Of a stretch of 64,000 bases of DNA, positions 9,123-19,701 are shown piece by piece (position 1 is the first letter of the stretch; each line of letters opens with the position of its first letter). A program made the translations under genes and the position numbers. Origin of the DNA: Janthinobacterium sp. UMAB-56 (GTDB lineage: Bacteria; Pseudomonadota; Gammaproteobacteria; Burkholderiales; Burkholderiaceae_D); the NCBI RefSeq assembly GCF_900095265.1, contig NZ_LT607661.1, positions 1 to 64,000 of the forward strand. The letters are read 5' to 3'. The notes beneath the pieces are model-generated. The model was not told the DNA's origin. It did not search any database and was given only the letters and a program-made list of their open reading frames with translations.

Positions 9123-10229
9123 ATGTCTAAAAATATCGGTCCAGAATACGTCCGCGCCATCGCCCCTTATCAGAGCGGCAAACCGATCGCGGAAGTCGCG
9201 CGCGAATTCGGCCTCGACGAGGCAGCCATCGTCAAGCTGGCGTCGAATGAAAACCCGTACGGCATGCCGGCATCGGCCAAGCAGGCGATGATCGCCGCCA
9301 TCGACGACCTGGGCCGCTACCCGGACGCCAACGGCTTTGACTTGAAAGCCGTGCTGTCCAAGCGCTATGACGTGCCGGCCGACTGGATCACCCTGGGCAA
9401 TGGCAGCAATGACATCCTGGAAATCGCCGCGCATGCATTTGTACAGCATGGCCAATCCGTGGTGTACTCGCAGTACTCGTTCGCCGTGTACGCGCTGGCC
9501 ACGCAAGGCCTGGGCGCGCGCCACCTCGTCGTGCCGGCGCAAGCGTACGGCCATGACCTCGACGCCATGGCGGCGGCGATCGCCGACGACACGCGCTTGA
9601 TCTTCATCGCCAACCCGAACAACCCGACCGGCACTTTCCTGTCGGCCGCGCAGCTCGAAGCGTTCCTGCAGAAAGTGCCGCAGCACGTGGTAGTGGTGCT
9701 GGATGAAGCCTACAACGAATTCCTCTCGGCCGACGACCAGTACGAGTCGACGGCGTGGGTGCGCCAGTATCCGAACCTGGTGGTCTCGCGCACCTTGTCG
9801 AAGGCCTATGGCCTGGCCGGCCTGCGCATCGGCTTCGCCATCGCCCAGCCGGCGCTGACAGACCTGATGAACCGCATCCGCCAGCCATTCAACGTCAATT
9901 CGCTGGCGCAGGCGGCCGCCATTGCCGCCCTGAACGACAAGGCCTTCCTCGAGCAAAGCGCGCGCAACAACGCGGCCGGTTACCAGCAGTTCACGCAAGC
10001 GTTCACGCAGCTTGGCCTGGAATTCGTGCCGTCGCACGGCAATTTCGTGCTGGTCAAAGTGGGCGACGATGATGAAGCGGGCGCGCGCGTTAACCTGGCG
10101 CTGCTGCAACAGGGCGTGATCGTGCGCCCTGTGGGCAGCTACGGCTTGCCGCAATGGTTGCGCATTTCCATCGGCCTGCCGCAGGAAAATGCCGTCTTCA
10201 TCGCCGCGCTGACGAAAGCGCTGGCCTGA
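9123..10229 (+). CDS. hisC: histidinol-phosphate aminotransferase family protein
   Basis: This 368-residue fold-type I PLP aminotransferase starts at 9123 (MSKNIGPEYVRAIAPYQ). The substrate/cofactor motif ASNENPYG is near residue 40. FIANPNNPTGT and VVLDEAYNEF carry cofactor-binding residues, and the PLP lysine is in SRTLSKAYGLAGLRIG. Wedged between pheA and tyrA, and four bases from tyrA, this copy may also transaminate aromatic keto acids such as phenylpyruvate. That role is inference from context. A separate his-operon copy could exist elsewhere. Confidence 0.9.
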   Translation: MSKNIGPEYVRAIAPYQSGKPIAEVAREFGLDEAAIVKLASNENPYGMPASAKQAMIAAIDDLGRYPDANGFDLKAVLSKRYDVPADWITLGNGSNDILEIAAHAFVQHGQSVVYSQYSFAVYALATQGLGARHLVVPAQAYGHDLDAMAAAIADDTRLIFIANPNNPTGTFLSAAQLEAFLQKVPQHVVVVLDEAYNEFLSADDQYESTAWVRQYPNLVVSRTLSKAYGLAGLRIGFAIAQPALTDLMNRIRQPFNVNSLAQAAAIAALNDKAFLEQSARNNAAGYQQFTQAFTQLGLEFVPSHGNFVLVKVGDDDEAGARVNLALLQQGVIVRPVGSYGLPQWLRISIGLPQENAVFIAALTKALA

Positions 10230-10233
10230 CGAT

Positions 10234-11142
10234 ATGACGACGCCTGCACTGAACAAGGTAGTTATCTTTGGCGTAGGCCTGATCGGCGGCTCGTTCGCGC
10301 GCGCTCTGAAACACGCAGGTGCGGTGGGCACGGTGGTCGGCATGGGCCGTTCATCGGCCTCGCTGGCGCGCGCGCTCGAACTGGGCATCATCGACGAGAT
10401 CGGCGGCGACATGGCCAGTGCGATGGCTGGCGCCGACCTGGTGCTGCTGGCCGCGCCCGTGGCGCAGACGGGCGCCATCCTGGCGTCCGTCGCGCCGCAC
10501 CTGCAAGCGGGCACCATCGTCACCGATGCTGGCAGCACGAAGGGCGACGTGGTGGCGGCCGCGCGCGCGGCGCTCGGCGGCAAGGTGGGGCAATTCGTCC
10601 CCGGCCACCCGATCGCGGGACGCGAGACGAATGGCCCCGATGCGGCCATCATCGATCTGTATCAAGGCAAGAAAGTGGTGCTCACGCCGCTGGCGGAAAA
10701 TGGCGCGCTTGACGTCGAACGGGTGGCGGCCGCGTGGCGCGCCTGCGGCGCCATCGTGCATACATTGACGCCCGAAGAACATGACCAGGTGTTTGCCGCC
10801 GTCAGCCATCTGCCGCATCTGCTGGCCTTTGCGCTGGTCGACGACATTGCCAACAAACCACACGCTGGCCGGCTGTTTCAATATGCGGCCAGCGGCTTTC
10901 GCGACTTTACGCGCATCGCCGGCTCATCGCCGGAAATGTGGCGCGACATCAGCCTGGCCAACCAGCCGGCGCTGCTGCACGAACTGGACGCCTACCTGGC
11001 GCAGTTGACGACTTTGCGCGCCCACCTGGCCGCCAACGACGGCGCCGCCATCGAGGGCGTGTATGCGAACGCCCAACACGCGCGCCAGCAATGGATCGAG
11101 GCGATTGAAACGGCGGAAATACCAGCCGCGCCCGCACTATAA
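10234..11142 (+). CDS. tyrA: prephenate dehydrogenase
   Basis: This 302-residue NAD(P)-dependent enzyme oxidatively decarboxylates prephenate (or arogenate) on the tyrosine branch. A Rossmann motif GVGLIGGSFARAL lies at residues 13-25. The active-site segment GHPIAGRETNGPDAA and the helical dimerisation domain (HDQVFAAVSHLPHLLAFAL) are present. No ACT domain follows. The gene starts four bases after the hisC stop, implying translational coupling. Confidence 0.94.
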   Translation: MTTPALNKVVIFGVGLIGGSFARALKHAGAVGTVVGMGRSSASLARALELGIIDEIGGDMASAMAGADLVLLAAPVAQTGAILASVAPHLQAGTIVTDAGSTKGDVVAAARAALGGKVGQFVPGHPIAGRETNGPDAAIIDLYQGKKVVLTPLAENGALDVERVAAAWRACGAIVHTLTPEEHDQVFAAVSHLPHLLAFALVDDIANKPHAGRLFQYAASGFRDFTRIAGSSPEMWRDISLANQPALLHELDAYLAQLTTLRAHLAANDGAAIEGVYANAQHARQQWIEAIETAEIPAAPAL

Positions 11143-11160
11143 ATACTCAAGGATTCCAGC

Positions 11161-12516
11161 ATGACCCAGACCAAGCACTACCCCCATCATATCGATTTGG
11201 AACCGGTGATGCACGCCGAAGGCACGGTGCGCCTGCCCGGTTCGAAAAGCATTTCCAACCGCGTGCTGCTGCTGGCCGCGCTGGCCAAGGGCACGACGAA
11301 AATCATCGACTTGCTCGCTTCCGACGACACCTTTGTCATGCTCACGGCCTTGACCTCGCTGGGCGTGAAATGGACGCAGGATGAATTGACGGGCGACCCG
11401 GCCACGGCACACCAGGTACACCACGTGGAAGGCTGCGGCGGCGTCTTCCCGCACCACGAGGCGGACCTGTTCATGGGGAATGCCGGCACGGCGATACGCC
11501 CGCTGACGGCGGCGCTGGCCGTGATCGGCGGCGACTACACCCTGCATGGCGTGTCGCGCATGCACGAGCGTCCCATCGGCGACCTGGTCGACGCGCTGAA
11601 CGCGGTCGGCACGCAGATCGACTACACGGGCGAGCAGGGCTTCCCGCCGCTGCGCATCCGCCGCGGCCACATCCACGCGCAGCGCATCGCCGTGCGCGGC
11701 AACGTGTCGAGCCAGTTCCTGACGGCCCTCCTGATGGTGGCGCCATTGATGGCGCGCGAGCATGCGGTGACCATCGAAGTAACGGGCGAGCTGATCTCGA
11801 AGCCCTACATCGAGATCACGCTGAACCTGATGCGCCGTTTCGGCGTGACGGTCGAGCATGACGGCTGGCAGTCGTTCACCGTGCAGCCGGGCCAGCAATA
11901 TCAAAGCCCGGGCACCATCCACGTCGAAGGCGACGCCTCGTCGGCCTCGTATTTCCTGGCGGCCGGCGCCATCGGTGGCGGCCCTGTGCGCGTCGAAGGC
12001 GTGGGGCGCGACAGCATCCAGGGCGACGTGCGTTTCGTCGAAGCCCTGCAGCAGATGGGCGCGACCATCACCATGGGCGAGAACTGGATCGAGGCGCGCT
12101 CGAACGGCGTGCTGAAAGCCGTCGACATGGATTTCAACCACATTCCCGACGCGGCCATGACCATCGCCGTGGCCGCCCTGTACGCGGACGGCACCAGCAC
12201 CTTGCGCAATATCGCCAGCTGGAGGGTGAAGGAAACGGACCGCCTGACCGCCATGGCAACGGAATTGCGCAAGCTGGGCGCCGCAGTGGAAGAGGGCGTT
12301 GACTTCCTGCGCGTGACGCCGCCGGCCCACATTGCCGCCGCCACCATCGACACCTATGACGACCATCGCATGGCCATGTGCTTTTCGCTGGCCTCGCTCG
12401 ATGGCGCGGCGCGGCGTGGCAACGCCATGCGCATCAACGACCCGAAATGCGTGGCCAAGACCTTCCCCGAGTATTTCGCCGCGTTTGCGGGGATAGCCAA
12501 AGACACCTTGATTTAA
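11161..12516 (+). CDS. aroA: 3-phosphoshikimate 1-carboxyvinyltransferase (EPSP synthase)
   Basis: This 451-residue enzyme joins PEP and shikimate-3-phosphate in the shikimate pathway. The N-terminal signature [17 protein letters not shown] holds the substrate-binding Lys and Ser residues. [16 protein letters not shown] carries the motif that defines glyphosate-sensitive class I enzymes. Further conserved blocks are [28 protein letters not shown] and [15 protein letters not shown]. The gene begins 18 bp after tyrA and ends 16 bp before cmk. Confidence 0.97.
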   Translation: MTQTKHYPHHIDLEPVMHAEGTVRLPGSKSISNRVLLLAALAKGTTKIIDLLASDDTFVMLTALTSLGVKWTQDELTGDPATAHQVHHVEGCGGVFPHHEADLFMGNAGTAIRPLTAALAVIGGDYTLHGVSRMHERPIGDLVDALNAVGTQIDYTGEQGFPPLRIRRGHIHAQRIAVRGNVSSQFLTALLMVAPLMAREHAVTIEVTGELISKPYIEITLNLMRRFGVTVEHDGWQSFTVQPGQQYQSPGTIHVEGDASSASYFLAAGAIGGGPVRVEGVGRDSIQGDVRFVEALQQMGATITMGENWIEARSNGVLKAVDMDFNHIPDAAMTIAVAALYADGTSTLRNIASWRVKETDRLTAMATELRKLGAAVEEGVDFLRVTPPAHIAAATIDTYDDHRMAMCFSLASLDGAARRGNAMRINDPKCVAKTFPEYFAAFAGIAKDTLI

Positions 12517-12532
12517 TTGATTGTTTAATACT

Positions 12533-13201
12533 ATGTCGACTTTTAACATTCCCGTCATCGCCATCGACGGCCCCACCGCTTCCGGCAAGGGCACGGTGGC
12601 GCACCGCGTGGCCGACAAGCTCGGCTTTCATTACCTGGACTCGGGCGCGCTGTACCGGCTGACGGCCCTGAGCGCGCTGCGCCGCGGCACCGACTTGCGC
12701 GATGAGCATGCGCTGGCCAAGCTGGCCGAGCACTTGCCCTGCCATTTTGCGGGCGGCGAGATACTGCTGGCACAGGAAAATGTCACCGAGCAGATCCGTG
12801 CCGAAGAAGTGGGCAATACGGCGTCAAAAATCGCCGTGTTGCCAACGGTGCGCCATGCCCTGGTGAGTTTGCAGCTGGGCTTTCGCAAGACGCCGGGCCT
12901 GGTGGCCGACGGGCGCGACATGGGCACGGTGATCTTCCCGCATGCCCAATTGAAGGTATTCCTCACCGCCAGCGTCGAGGCGCGCGCACAACGGCGCTAC
13001 AAGCAATTGATAGACAAGGGTTTTTCTGCTAATATGGAAGACCTTCTGATGGATTTGCAGGCGCGGGACGAACGTGATACTCACCGTGCGATTGCGCCGC
13101 TGGTCCCTGCGGAAGGGGCGCATGTCCTCGATACGTCGGCAATGACGGCAGATGTTGCCGTTGAAACCGTGTTGAAATGGTATGCCTCCGTTGCGAAATA
13201 G
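12533..13201 (+). CDS. cmk: cytidylate kinase
   Basis: This 222-residue P-loop kinase phosphorylates (d)CMP. The Walker A motif is [12 protein letters not shown] near residues 9-20. The CMP-binding segment YLDSGALYR follows, and the lid region includes [13 protein letters not shown] and [10 protein letters not shown]. The start at 12533 (MSTFN) is preferred over an in-frame TTG twelve bases upstream. The cmk-rpsA order is widely conserved. Confidence 0.96.
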   Translation: MSTFNIPVIAIDGPTASGKGTVAHRVADKLGFHYLDSGALYRLTALSALRRGTDLRDEHALAKLAEHLPCHFAGGEILLAQENVTEQIRAEEVGNTASKIAVLPTVRHALVSLQLGFRKTPGLVADGRDMGTVIFPHAQLKVFLTASVEARAQRRYKQLIDKGFSANMEDLLMDLQARDERDTHRAIAPLVPAEGAHVLDTSAMTADVAVETVLKWYASVAK

Positions 13202-13320
13202 TGTGATTTCTATGCTATGTGGTGCCCGTTGACGGCTCCTGGCCTGTCCGGGTGTGTCAAAAACCTAACCCAGTTTAAGTCGCATCGTGCGATCTCTGCT
13301 GGATAACCTGTGTGAACCCT

Positions 13321-15033
13321 ATGTCTACTGTTACAACTAACGAATCTACCGGTATGGAAAGTTTTGCTGCGCTCTTCGAGGAATCGTTGTCGCGTCAAGA
13401 TATGCGCTCCGGCGAAGTTATTTCCGCTGAAGTCGTGCGCCTCGACCACAATTTCGTGATCGTGAACGCTGGCCTCAAATCCGAAGCATTCATCCCTGTC
13501 GAAGAATTCAAGAACGACCACGGCGAACTGGAAGTCAAAGTTGGTGACTTCGTTTCCGTGGCGATCGAATCGCTGGAAAACGGTTTCGGCGATACCATCC
13601 TGTCGCGCGATAAAGCCAAGCGTCTGGCTTCGTGGCTGGCTCTGGAAAAAGCGATGGAATCGGGCGAAATCGTCGTCGGTACCGTCAATGGTAAAGTCAA
13701 AGGCGGTCTGACCGTGTTGACCAACGGCATCCGCGCATTCCTGCCGGGCTCGCTGGTTGATACCCGTCCTGTCAAAGACACCACCCCATTCGAAGGCAAA
13801 ACCCTCGAATTCAAAGTGATCAAGCTGGATCGCAAGCGTAACAACGTGGTTCTGTCCCGCCGCGCCGTCATCGAAGCTTCGATGGGCGAAGAGCGTCAGA
13901 AACTGATGGAAACGCTGAAAGAAGGCACGGTCGTGACCGGCGTCGTCAAAAATATCACCGACTACGGCGCGTTCGTGGATCTGGGCGGTATCGATGGCTT
14001 GCTGCACATCACCGACCTGGCATGGCGCCGTGTACGTCACCCGTCGGAAGTTCTGACGGTTGGCCAGGAAATCACCGCCAAAGTCCTGAAATACGATCAA
14101 GAGAAAAACCGTGTTTCGCTGGGCGTGAAACAACTGGGCGACGATCCTTGGACCGGTCTGTCCCGTCGTTACCCACAAAGCACCCGTCTGTTCGGTAAAG
14201 TAACGAACCTGACCGACTACGGCGCATTCGTTGAAGTGGAACAGGGTATCGAAGGTCTGGTACACGTTTCCGAAATGGACTGGACGAACAAAAACGTTGC
14301 TCCTAACAAAGTTGTCCAACTGGGCGACGAAGTAGAAGTGATGGTTCTGGAAATCGACGAAGAGCGTCGTCGTATCTCGCTGGGTATGAAACAGTGCAAA
14401 GCCAACCCTTGGGATGACTTTGGCGTGACCCACAAGAAGGGCGATAAAGTCCGCGGCGCGATCAAATCGATCACCGACTTCGGCGTGTTCATCGGCCTGG
14501 CCGGCAACATCGACGGTCTGGTGCACCTGTCCGACCTGTCCTGGACCGAAACCGGCGAAGAAGCCGTGCGTCGCTTCAAGAAAGGTGACGAACTGGAAGC
14601 CATCGTTCTGGCCATCGACGTTGAGCGCGAGCGCGTTTCCCTGGGCGTCAAGCAACTGGAAGGTGACCCATTCAACAACTTCGCAGCCATGAACGACAAA
14701 GGCTCGCTGGTAACCGGCACCGTTAAATCGGTTGAGCCTAAAGGCGCCGTGATCCAACTGTCCGAAGAAGTCGAAGGCTACCTGCGCGCTTCCGAAATCT
14801 CGCGCGACCGCGTTGAAGATGCTGGTACGCACCTGAAAGTCGGCGATACCGTCGAAGCAATGGTGTTGAACATCGACCGCAAAGCCCGTGGTATCCAACT
14901 GTCGATCAAAGCGAAAGACAACGTTGAAACCCAGGAAGCCATGCAGAAGATGGCAGCTACCGACAACAACGCAGCTTCGGGCACCACCAGCCTGGGCGCC
15001 TTGTTGAAAGCTAAGTTCGATAACAAGAACTAA
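13321..15033 (+). CDS. rpsA: 30S ribosomal protein S1
   Basis: This 570-residue protein contains six S1 RNA-binding repeats. Repeats 3-6 are the clearest, each with the TDYGAFV or TDFGVFI type core followed by GLVHVS or GLVHLS. It delivers mRNA to the small subunit. The ATG at 13321 matches the family start. An in-frame GTG at 13312 is possible. Codon use shifts to GGT, CGT, AAA and GTT, unlike its GC-biased neighbours, as expected for a highly expressed ribosomal gene. A 119 bp leader separates it from cmk and could carry its own promoter. Confidence 0.97.
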   Translation: MSTVTTNESTGMESFAALFEESLSRQDMRSGEVISAEVVRLDHNFVIVNAGLKSEAFIPVEEFKNDHGELEVKVGDFVSVAIESLENGFGDTILSRDKAKRLASWLALEKAMESGEIVVGTVNGKVKGGLTVLTNGIRAFLPGSLVDTRPVKDTTPFEGKTLEFKVIKLDRKRNNVVLSRRAVIEASMGEERQKLMETLKEGTVVTGVVKNITDYGAFVDLGGIDGLLHITDLAWRRVRHPSEVLTVGQEITAKVLKYDQEKNRVSLGVKQLGDDPWTGLSRRYPQSTRLFGKVTNLTDYGAFVEVEQGIEGLVHVSEMDWTNKNVAPNKVVQLGDEVEVMVLEIDEERRRISLGMKQCKANPWDDFGVTHKKGDKVRGAIKSITDFGVFIGLAGNIDGLVHLSDLSWTETGEEAVRRFKKGDELEAIVLAIDVERERVSLGVKQLEGDPFNNFAAMNDKGSLVTGTVKSVEPKGAVIQLSEEVEGYLRASEISRDRVEDAGTHLKVGDTVEAMVLNIDRKARGIQLSIKAKDNVETQEAMQKMAATDNNAASGTTSLGALLKAKFDNKN

Positions 15034-15050
15034 GACTGCGGATACGGCAG

Positions 15051-15356
15051 ATGACAAAGTCCGAGCTGATCAACCGCCTCGCTGAGCGTTATTCTCAGCT
15101 GGTGGCGAAAGATGCGGAGTATGCCGTCAAGACCATTCTCGATGCGATGACCAACGCCCTGGCGACGGGTCAGCGTATCGAGATCCGCGGTTTTGGCAGT
15201 TTTGCCCTGAACAGCAGGCCCCCGCGCATCGGCCGCAACCCGAAATCCGGCGACAAGGTGATGGTGCCCGAAAAACGGGTACCTCATTTCAAACCGGGCA
15301 AACAGTTGCGCGAGCGGGTGGACGCGATGGTCGGGCAACCGATCATCGAGGATTAA
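15051..15356 (+). CDS. ihfB: integration host factor subunit beta
   Basis: This 101-residue DNA-bending protein of the HU/IHF family forms a heterodimer with IhfA. The N-terminus [16 protein letters not shown] and the family signature [20 protein letters not shown] with the intercalating proline (RPPRIGRNP) mark it as the beta subunit. It lies 17 bp after rpsA and is followed by a strong terminator, so rpsA-ihfB likely end one transcript. Confidence 0.95.
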   Translation: MTKSELINRLAERYSQLVAKDAEYAVKTILDAMTNALATGQRIEIRGFGSFALNSRPPRIGRNPKSGDKVMVPEKRVPHFKPGKQLRERVDAMVGQPIIED

Positions 15357-15380
15357 TCGTCTGCTGGAAGGCGACATAGA

Positions 15381-15410
15381 AAGCGGCGTCCTTGGATGCC
15401 GCTTTTTTTT
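15381..15410 (+). terminator. intrinsic terminator after ihfB
   Basis: The stem AAGCGGC/GCCGCTT (15381-15404) with an imperfect upper part is followed by an eight-T run counting the stem end, 24 bp after the ihfB stop. Confidence 0.85.
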
Positions 15411-15421
15411 GTTAATATGCT

Positions 15422-15547
15422 GTAGAGCACTGACCAAACCTACTGCGCGTCGCGCTTTGCGGCCTGCGATGCTCACCGTACTTCAGTACGGTTGCGCTTC
15501 TCGGCCACAAATCACTGCCGCTCGCTACGGTTTTATCAGCGCTCTAC
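15422..15547. repeat. 126 bp imperfect palindrome, ERIC/REP-like element
   Basis: The two halves are mutual inverted repeats. The outer arms are GTAGAGC and GCTCTAC, each flanked inwards by CTGA..AAACC-type sequence. TTTGCGGCC matches GGCCACAAA with one mismatch. The core is a perfect 8 bp stem ACCGTACT/AGTACGGT (15475-15492) around TC. The whole could fold into one hairpin of about 60 bp with bulges. It lies between the ihfB terminator and lapA. Its length and symmetry resemble ERIC-type elements, but the sequence differs from enterobacterial ERIC as I remember it. Only one copy is in this window. Confidence 0.75.
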
Positions 15548-15596
15548 GTTTGTGTCATGTTGGCACTGGCATTTTTTGTTCTCTCTGGACCTATCG

Positions 15597-15899
15597 ATGA
15601 AAATCATCTCCACCATCGTTGGCTGTGTTCTTTTCGTCCTGTTCTTCAGTTTTGCGCTGAAGAATGCGCAGGTTGTCGACCTGCATGTTTTCCTCAATTA
15701 TGAAATTCGCGGCCCTCTGGTCCTGATGCTGCTGGGATTTTTTGTCGCCGGCGCCAGCCTCGGCGTCCTGGCCCTGACGCCGACCGTGTTCCGTCACCGC
15801 CGCGAAGCGAGCAAGCAAAAGACCACTATTGCCGCGCTGCAGACCGTTGGCGTGAGCAGCAATGTCCAGCCGCAACCGGACAGCGTGAGCGCGCAGTAA
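15597..15899 (+). CDS. lapA: LapA family inner membrane protein (DUF1049)
   Basis: This 100-residue protein has two transmembrane helices (about residues 3-22 and 42-63), separated by a short loop with LKNAQVVDLHVFLNYE. A charged cytoplasmic C-tail RHRREASKQK follows. LapA works with LapB in controlling LPS synthesis at the inner membrane. The start at 15597 is chosen because the hydrophobic helix begins immediately. Upstream open frame runs into the palindromic repeat. Confidence 0.88.
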   Translation: MKIISTIVGCVLFVLFFSFALKNAQVVDLHVFLNYEIRGPLVLMLLGFFVAGASLGVLALTPTVFRHRREASKQKTTIAALQTVGVSSNVQPQPDSVSAQ

Positions 15900-15945
15900 G
15901 CGGCGTTGTCGCTCCTATCTCTCTTACTCGAATAAAAACAATCGC

Positions 15946-17121
15946 ATGGATTTTGAACTCTGGTGGCTCTTGGGTATCCCGGTGTTTTTCGCGCTGGGCT
16001 GGATTGCCGCGCGTGTGGACATACATCAACTGGTATCCGAATCGCGCAGTCTGCCGCGCAATTACTTCAAGGGCTTGAACTTCCTGCTCAATGAGCAGCA
16101 TGACAAGGCCATCGATGCCTTCATCGAAGTCGTCAAGCTGGACCCGGAATCGGCCGATATGCACTTTGCACTGGGCAACCTGTTCCGCCGCCGCGGCGAA
16201 ACGGAGCGCGCCATCCGCGTGCACCAGAATTTGCTGGCGCGCCCTGACTTGCCGCTGGAACAGCAGGGCCATGCCGCCTACGAGCTCGGGATGGATTACC
16301 TGAAGGCGGGCTTGCTGGACCGCGCCGAAGAAACCTTCAATAGCCTGATCGACACGCAATATGCGGCCCAGGCGCGGCGCGCGCTGCTGGAAATCTACCA
16401 GCGCGAAAAGGAATGGCCACGCGCCATCGAAGCGGCCGTGGGCTTGCAGGAATCGGGCGCCGGTGCGCGCCAGAAGGAAATCGCCCAGTTCTATTGCGAG
16501 CTGGCGCATGACGCGCTGGTGCACATGAAGCCGGACGACGCCATGCCGCTGCTGGAAAAAGCCTTGCAGACGGACCGCAAGAGCGTGCGCGCCACCATCC
16601 TGACGGGCGACGTGCTGCTGGCGCGCGGCGACGTGGAAGGCGCCTTGACCACCTGGCGTCGCGTGGAACAGCAAAGCGTGCCGCACGTGGCCCTGGTGGC
16701 GCAGCGCCTGATGGATGGCTACACCAAGGTGGGCCGCGCGCAGGAAGGCGTCAACCTGCTGCGTTCCTACCTGGAAGAGGCGTCGTCGATCGACTTGATC
16801 GAAGTCGTCTTCAAGGCCGTCATCGAGCTCGACGGCGTGGAAGCGGCGAAGCAGCTGGTCAGCGCCGAGCTGCGCCGCACGCCAACCCTGCTGGGCCTGG
16901 ATAAACTGCTGGAAGCGCGCATGATGGATGCGCCGGCCGCCATCTGGTCGGAGCTGTCGATGGTGAAAAACCTCGTGCACGGCTATACGCAAAAGCTGGC
17001 CCGCTACCAGTGCAGCCACTGCGGCTTCAAGGCACGCCAGTTCTATTGGCACTGCCCGGGCTGCAACAAGTGGGAAACGTATCCGCCACGCCGCACGGAA
17101 GAATTGAATGTCATGAACTGA
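15946..17121 (+). CDS. lapB: LPS assembly protein B (YciM), TPR and rubredoxin-like
   Basis: This 391-residue protein is anchored by an N-terminal helix (about residues 5-20). TPR repeats follow, for example AIDAFIEVVKLDPESADMHF and LGNLFRRRGETERAIRVH. It ends in a rubredoxin-like metal site with CSHCGF and CPGC pairs. In enterobacteria LapB coordinates FtsH-mediated turnover of LpxC. It forms an operon with lapA (46 bp gap), and the LPS theme continues with ugd and hldA downstream. Confidence 0.93.
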   Translation: MDFELWWLLGIPVFFALGWIAARVDIHQLVSESRSLPRNYFKGLNFLLNEQHDKAIDAFIEVVKLDPESADMHFALGNLFRRRGETERAIRVHQNLLARPDLPLEQQGHAAYELGMDYLKAGLLDRAEETFNSLIDTQYAAQARRALLEIYQREKEWPRAIEAAVGLQESGAGARQKEIAQFYCELAHDALVHMKPDDAMPLLEKALQTDRKSVRATILTGDVLLARGDVEGALTTWRRVEQQSVPHVALVAQRLMDGYTKVGRAQEGVNLLRSYLEEASSIDLIEVVFKAVIELDGVEAAKQLVSAELRRTPTLLGLDKLLEARMMDAPAAIWSELSMVKNLVHGYTQKLARYQCSHCGFKARQFYWHCPGCNKWETYPPRRTEELNVMN

Positions 17122-17127
17122 TCAATC

Positions 17128-17164
17128 GTACACGCCACCTTGCCCCGCGCAATGTGGCGTGTAC
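17128..17164 (+). terminator. long hairpin after lapB, possible terminator
   Basis: A perfect 11 bp stem GTACACGCCAC/GTGGCGTGTAC closes a 15 nt loop shortly after the lapB stop. The downstream TTGTATGTAG lacks a real T-run, so it may be an RNA-stabilising hairpin or weak terminator. Confidence 0.45.
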
Positions 17165-17210
17165 TTGTATGTAGTACCTGCAATTCACAAATAACAAATA
17201 CGGCATAACC

Positions 17211-18578
17211 ATGAAAATCACCATTATCGGCACGGGCTATGTGGGCCTCGTGACCGGCGCCTGCCTGGCGGAACTGGGCAACGACGTTTTTTGCCTCGAC
17301 CTGGACGCACAGAAGGTCGCCTTGCTCAACAGCGGCGGCATTCCCATCCATGAGCCCGGCCTGGAAGAAGTCGTGGCGCGCAACCGCGCCGCCGGACGCA
17401 TGACCTTTTCCACCGACGTCGAGGCCGCCGCCGCGCACGGTGTGATGCAATTCATTGCCGTCGGCACGCCGCCCGATGAAGATGGCTCGGCCGACCTGCA
17501 ATACGTGCTGGCCGCCGCGCGCGGCATCGGCAAGTACATGACGGAGTTCAAGGTCATCGTCGACAAGTCGACCGTGCCTGTCGGCACGGCTGAAAAAGTG
17601 CGCGCCGCCATCCAGGGCGAACTGGACGCGCGCGGCGTGGCTGCCACGTTTTCGGTTGCGTCGAACCCGGAATTCCTCAAGGAAGGCGCGGCCGTCGAAG
17701 ACTTCATGCGCCCCGACCGCATCGTTATCGGCGTCGATGCCACGCAGGACGGCGAGCGTGCGCGCGAATTGCTGAAAAGCTTGTACGCGCCGTTCAACCG
17801 CAACCACGAGCGCACCTACTGGATGGATGTGCGTTCGGCCGAATTCACGAAGTATGCGGCCAACGCCATGCTGGCCACGCGCATCTCTTTCATGAATGAG
17901 CTGGCGAACCTGGCCGACAAGGTGGGCGTCGATATCGAGGCCGTGCGCCACGGCATCGGTTCCGACCCGCGCATCGGCCACAGCTTCCTGTACGCCGGTT
18001 GCGGTTATGGTGGTTCCTGCTTCCCGAAAGACGTGCAGGCGCTCGAGCGCACGGCGCGCGGATATGGCCAGGAATTGCTCATCCTGCGTGCCGTCGAAGC
18101 CGTCAACGACCAGCAGAAGCAGGTGCTGGGACGCAAAGTGGTCACTCGCTTCGGCGAAGATCTGACGGGCCGGCATTTTGCCGTGTGGGGCCTGGCTTTC
18201 AAGCCGAATACGGATGACATGCGCGAAGCGTCTGCCCGCGTCCTGCTGGCCGACTTGCTCGGTCGCGGCGCCACGGTAGCCGTCTACGATCCCGTCGCCA
18301 TGGCCGAGGCAAAGCGGGTGCTGCAACTGGACTTGACGCCTGAGCAACTGGCGAAGGTGCGCTTTGCCGACAGCCCGAAGGATGCGCTGCTGGAGGCCGA
18401 TGCGCTGGTCATCGTGACCGAATGGAAAGCCTTCCGCAGCCCCGACTTCGAGCAGGTCAAGGCGCGCCTGAAGCAGGCCGTGATCTTTGATGGCCGCAAC
18501 CTGTTCGAGCCGGCCGTCATGGCCGAGAATGGCATTGAATACCACGGGATCGGTCGCTCGATCCTGACGCGCGCATGA
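17211..18578 (+). CDS. ugd: UDP-glucose 6-dehydrogenase
   Basis: This 455-residue NAD-dependent enzyme oxidises UDP-glucose to UDP-glucuronate, a precursor for envelope polysaccharides and lipid A modification. The Rossmann motif [17 protein letters not shown] is at residues 7-23. The catalytic cysteine is in [15 protein letters not shown]. Conserved segments [15 protein letters not shown] and [15 protein letters not shown] are present. The stop overlaps the hldA start by four bases (ATGA), indicating translational coupling. Confidence 0.95.
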   Translation: MKITIIGTGYVGLVTGACLAELGNDVFCLDLDAQKVALLNSGGIPIHEPGLEEVVARNRAAGRMTFSTDVEAAAAHGVMQFIAVGTPPDEDGSADLQYVLAAARGIGKYMTEFKVIVDKSTVPVGTAEKVRAAIQGELDARGVAATFSVASNPEFLKEGAAVEDFMRPDRIVIGVDATQDGERARELLKSLYAPFNRNHERTYWMDVRSAEFTKYAANAMLATRISFMNELANLADKVGVDIEAVRHGIGSDPRIGHSFLYAGCGYGGSCFPKDVQALERTARGYGQELLILRAVEAVNDQQKQVLGRKVVTRFGEDLTGRHFAVWGLAFKPNTDDMREASARVLLADLLGRGATVAVYDPVAMAEAKRVLQLDLTPEQLAKVRFADSPKDALLEADALVIVTEWKAFRSPDFEQVKARLKQAVIFDGRNLFEPAVMAENGIEYHGIGRSILTRA

Positions 18579-19528
18579 GCGCCCACGAGGTGGTCGCCTT
18601 GACGGCGCCGGTCGCCTTGGCCCAGGTACGCCTGCTGGTGGTGGGCGATGTCATGCTGGACCGCTACTGGTTCGGCGACGTCAGCCGTATTTCGCCGGAA
18701 GCGCCCGTGCCCATCGTGCGTATCGAGAAGCGCGAGGAGCGCCTGGGCGGCGCTGCCAACGTGGCGCGCAATGCGGCCGCGCTGGGAGCGAAGACGAGCT
18801 TGCTGGGCGTGGTCGGCGACGATGAGGCCGGCAGCCAGGTCGAGCGCCTGCTCGAGGGCGGCGGCATCCACAGCTATCTGCAGCGCGACGCGGCCATTTC
18901 CACCATCATCAAGCTGCGCGTGATCGGCCGCCAGCAACAGATGCTGCGCATCGACTTCGAGGATGCACCCAGCGATACGGTGCTGCGCGATAAGCTCAAG
19001 CAATTCAATGCGCTGCTGCCGCATTACGATGTGGTGATCCTGTCGGACTACGCCAAGGGCAGCCTGGTGAATGTGGCCGAGATGATCAAGGCGGCGAGAA
19101 GTGCCGGCAAGATCGTCATGGTCGACCCGAAGGGCGATGATTTCAGCCGCTATGCGGGAGCGTCAGTGCTCACTCCGAACAAGTCGGAATTGCGCCGCGT
19201 AATCGGCAGCTGGAATACGGAAGAGCAATTGACGGAACGCGCGCAGCAGATGCGCGCGCAACTGGGCCTGGACGCCTTGCTGCTGACCCGTTCCGAAGAA
19301 GGCATGAGCTTGTACACGGCCGACGAGGTGCTGCACATGCCCACCGATGCGCGCGAAGTGTTCGACGTCTCGGGTGCCGGCGACACGGTGATCGCCACCA
19401 TGGCGGCCATGCTGGGCACCGGCATGGCCCTGGGCGACGCCGTGCGCACGGCCAACCGCGCCGGCGGCATCGTCGTCGGCAAGCTGGGTACGGCCACCGT
19501 TACCCGCGACGAGCTGTTCCCGCAATAA
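18575..19528 (+). CDS. hldA: D-glycero-beta-D-manno-heptose-7-phosphate kinase
   Basis: This 317-residue PfkB/ribokinase-family protein corresponds to the kinase half of HldE and acts in ADP-heptose synthesis for the LPS core. Evidence is the N-terminal [20 protein letters not shown], the glycine motif [15 protein letters not shown], and the C-terminal catalytic motif [18 protein letters not shown] with its catalytic Asp. No nucleotidyltransferase domain follows, so this is the split-gene form. It overlaps ugd. The epimerase hldD, often close by in Burkholderiales, is not in the window. Confidence 0.93.
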   Translation: MSAHEVVALTAPVALAQVRLLVVGDVMLDRYWFGDVSRISPEAPVPIVRIEKREERLGGAANVARNAAALGAKTSLLGVVGDDEAGSQVERLLEGGGIHSYLQRDAAISTIIKLRVIGRQQQMLRIDFEDAPSDTVLRDKLKQFNALLPHYDVVILSDYAKGSLVNVAEMIKAARSAGKIVMVDPKGDDFSRYAGASVLTPNKSELRRVIGSWNTEEQLTERAQQMRAQLGLDALLLTRSEEGMSLYTADEVLHMPTDAREVFDVSGAGDTVIATMAAMLGTGMALGDAVRTANRAGGIVVGKLGTATVTRDELFPQ

Positions 19529-19547
19529 TCCCCTGCATTCCCCTTCT

Positions 19548-19582
19548 ACCTGCGCCGCATCGTTTGATCTGGCGCAGGTTTT
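19548..19582 (+). terminator. intrinsic terminator after hldA
   Basis: A perfect 9 bp stem ACCTGCGCC/GGCGCAGGT (19548-19579) with a 14 nt loop is followed by TTT after the stem. It closes the ugd-hldA transcript. The short T-run suggests moderate strength. Confidence 0.65.
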
Positions 19583-19701
19583 CCCCTCCATCAGCCGTCC
19601 TGTCTTGTCAACCGTATCACGCCACAGCCGTTAAAGGCGTTAAGGCGCTGTTCCTCCCTTGCGTTCGAGTCATCTTGAAACCACCTCACGGAGAGATACC
19701 C

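Noticed and set aside
13210-15057. 615-codon open frame antisense to rpsA
   Set aside because: It overlaps the certain rpsA gene entirely, and its Phe/Asp/His-rich composition is that of a reverse-strand shadow.
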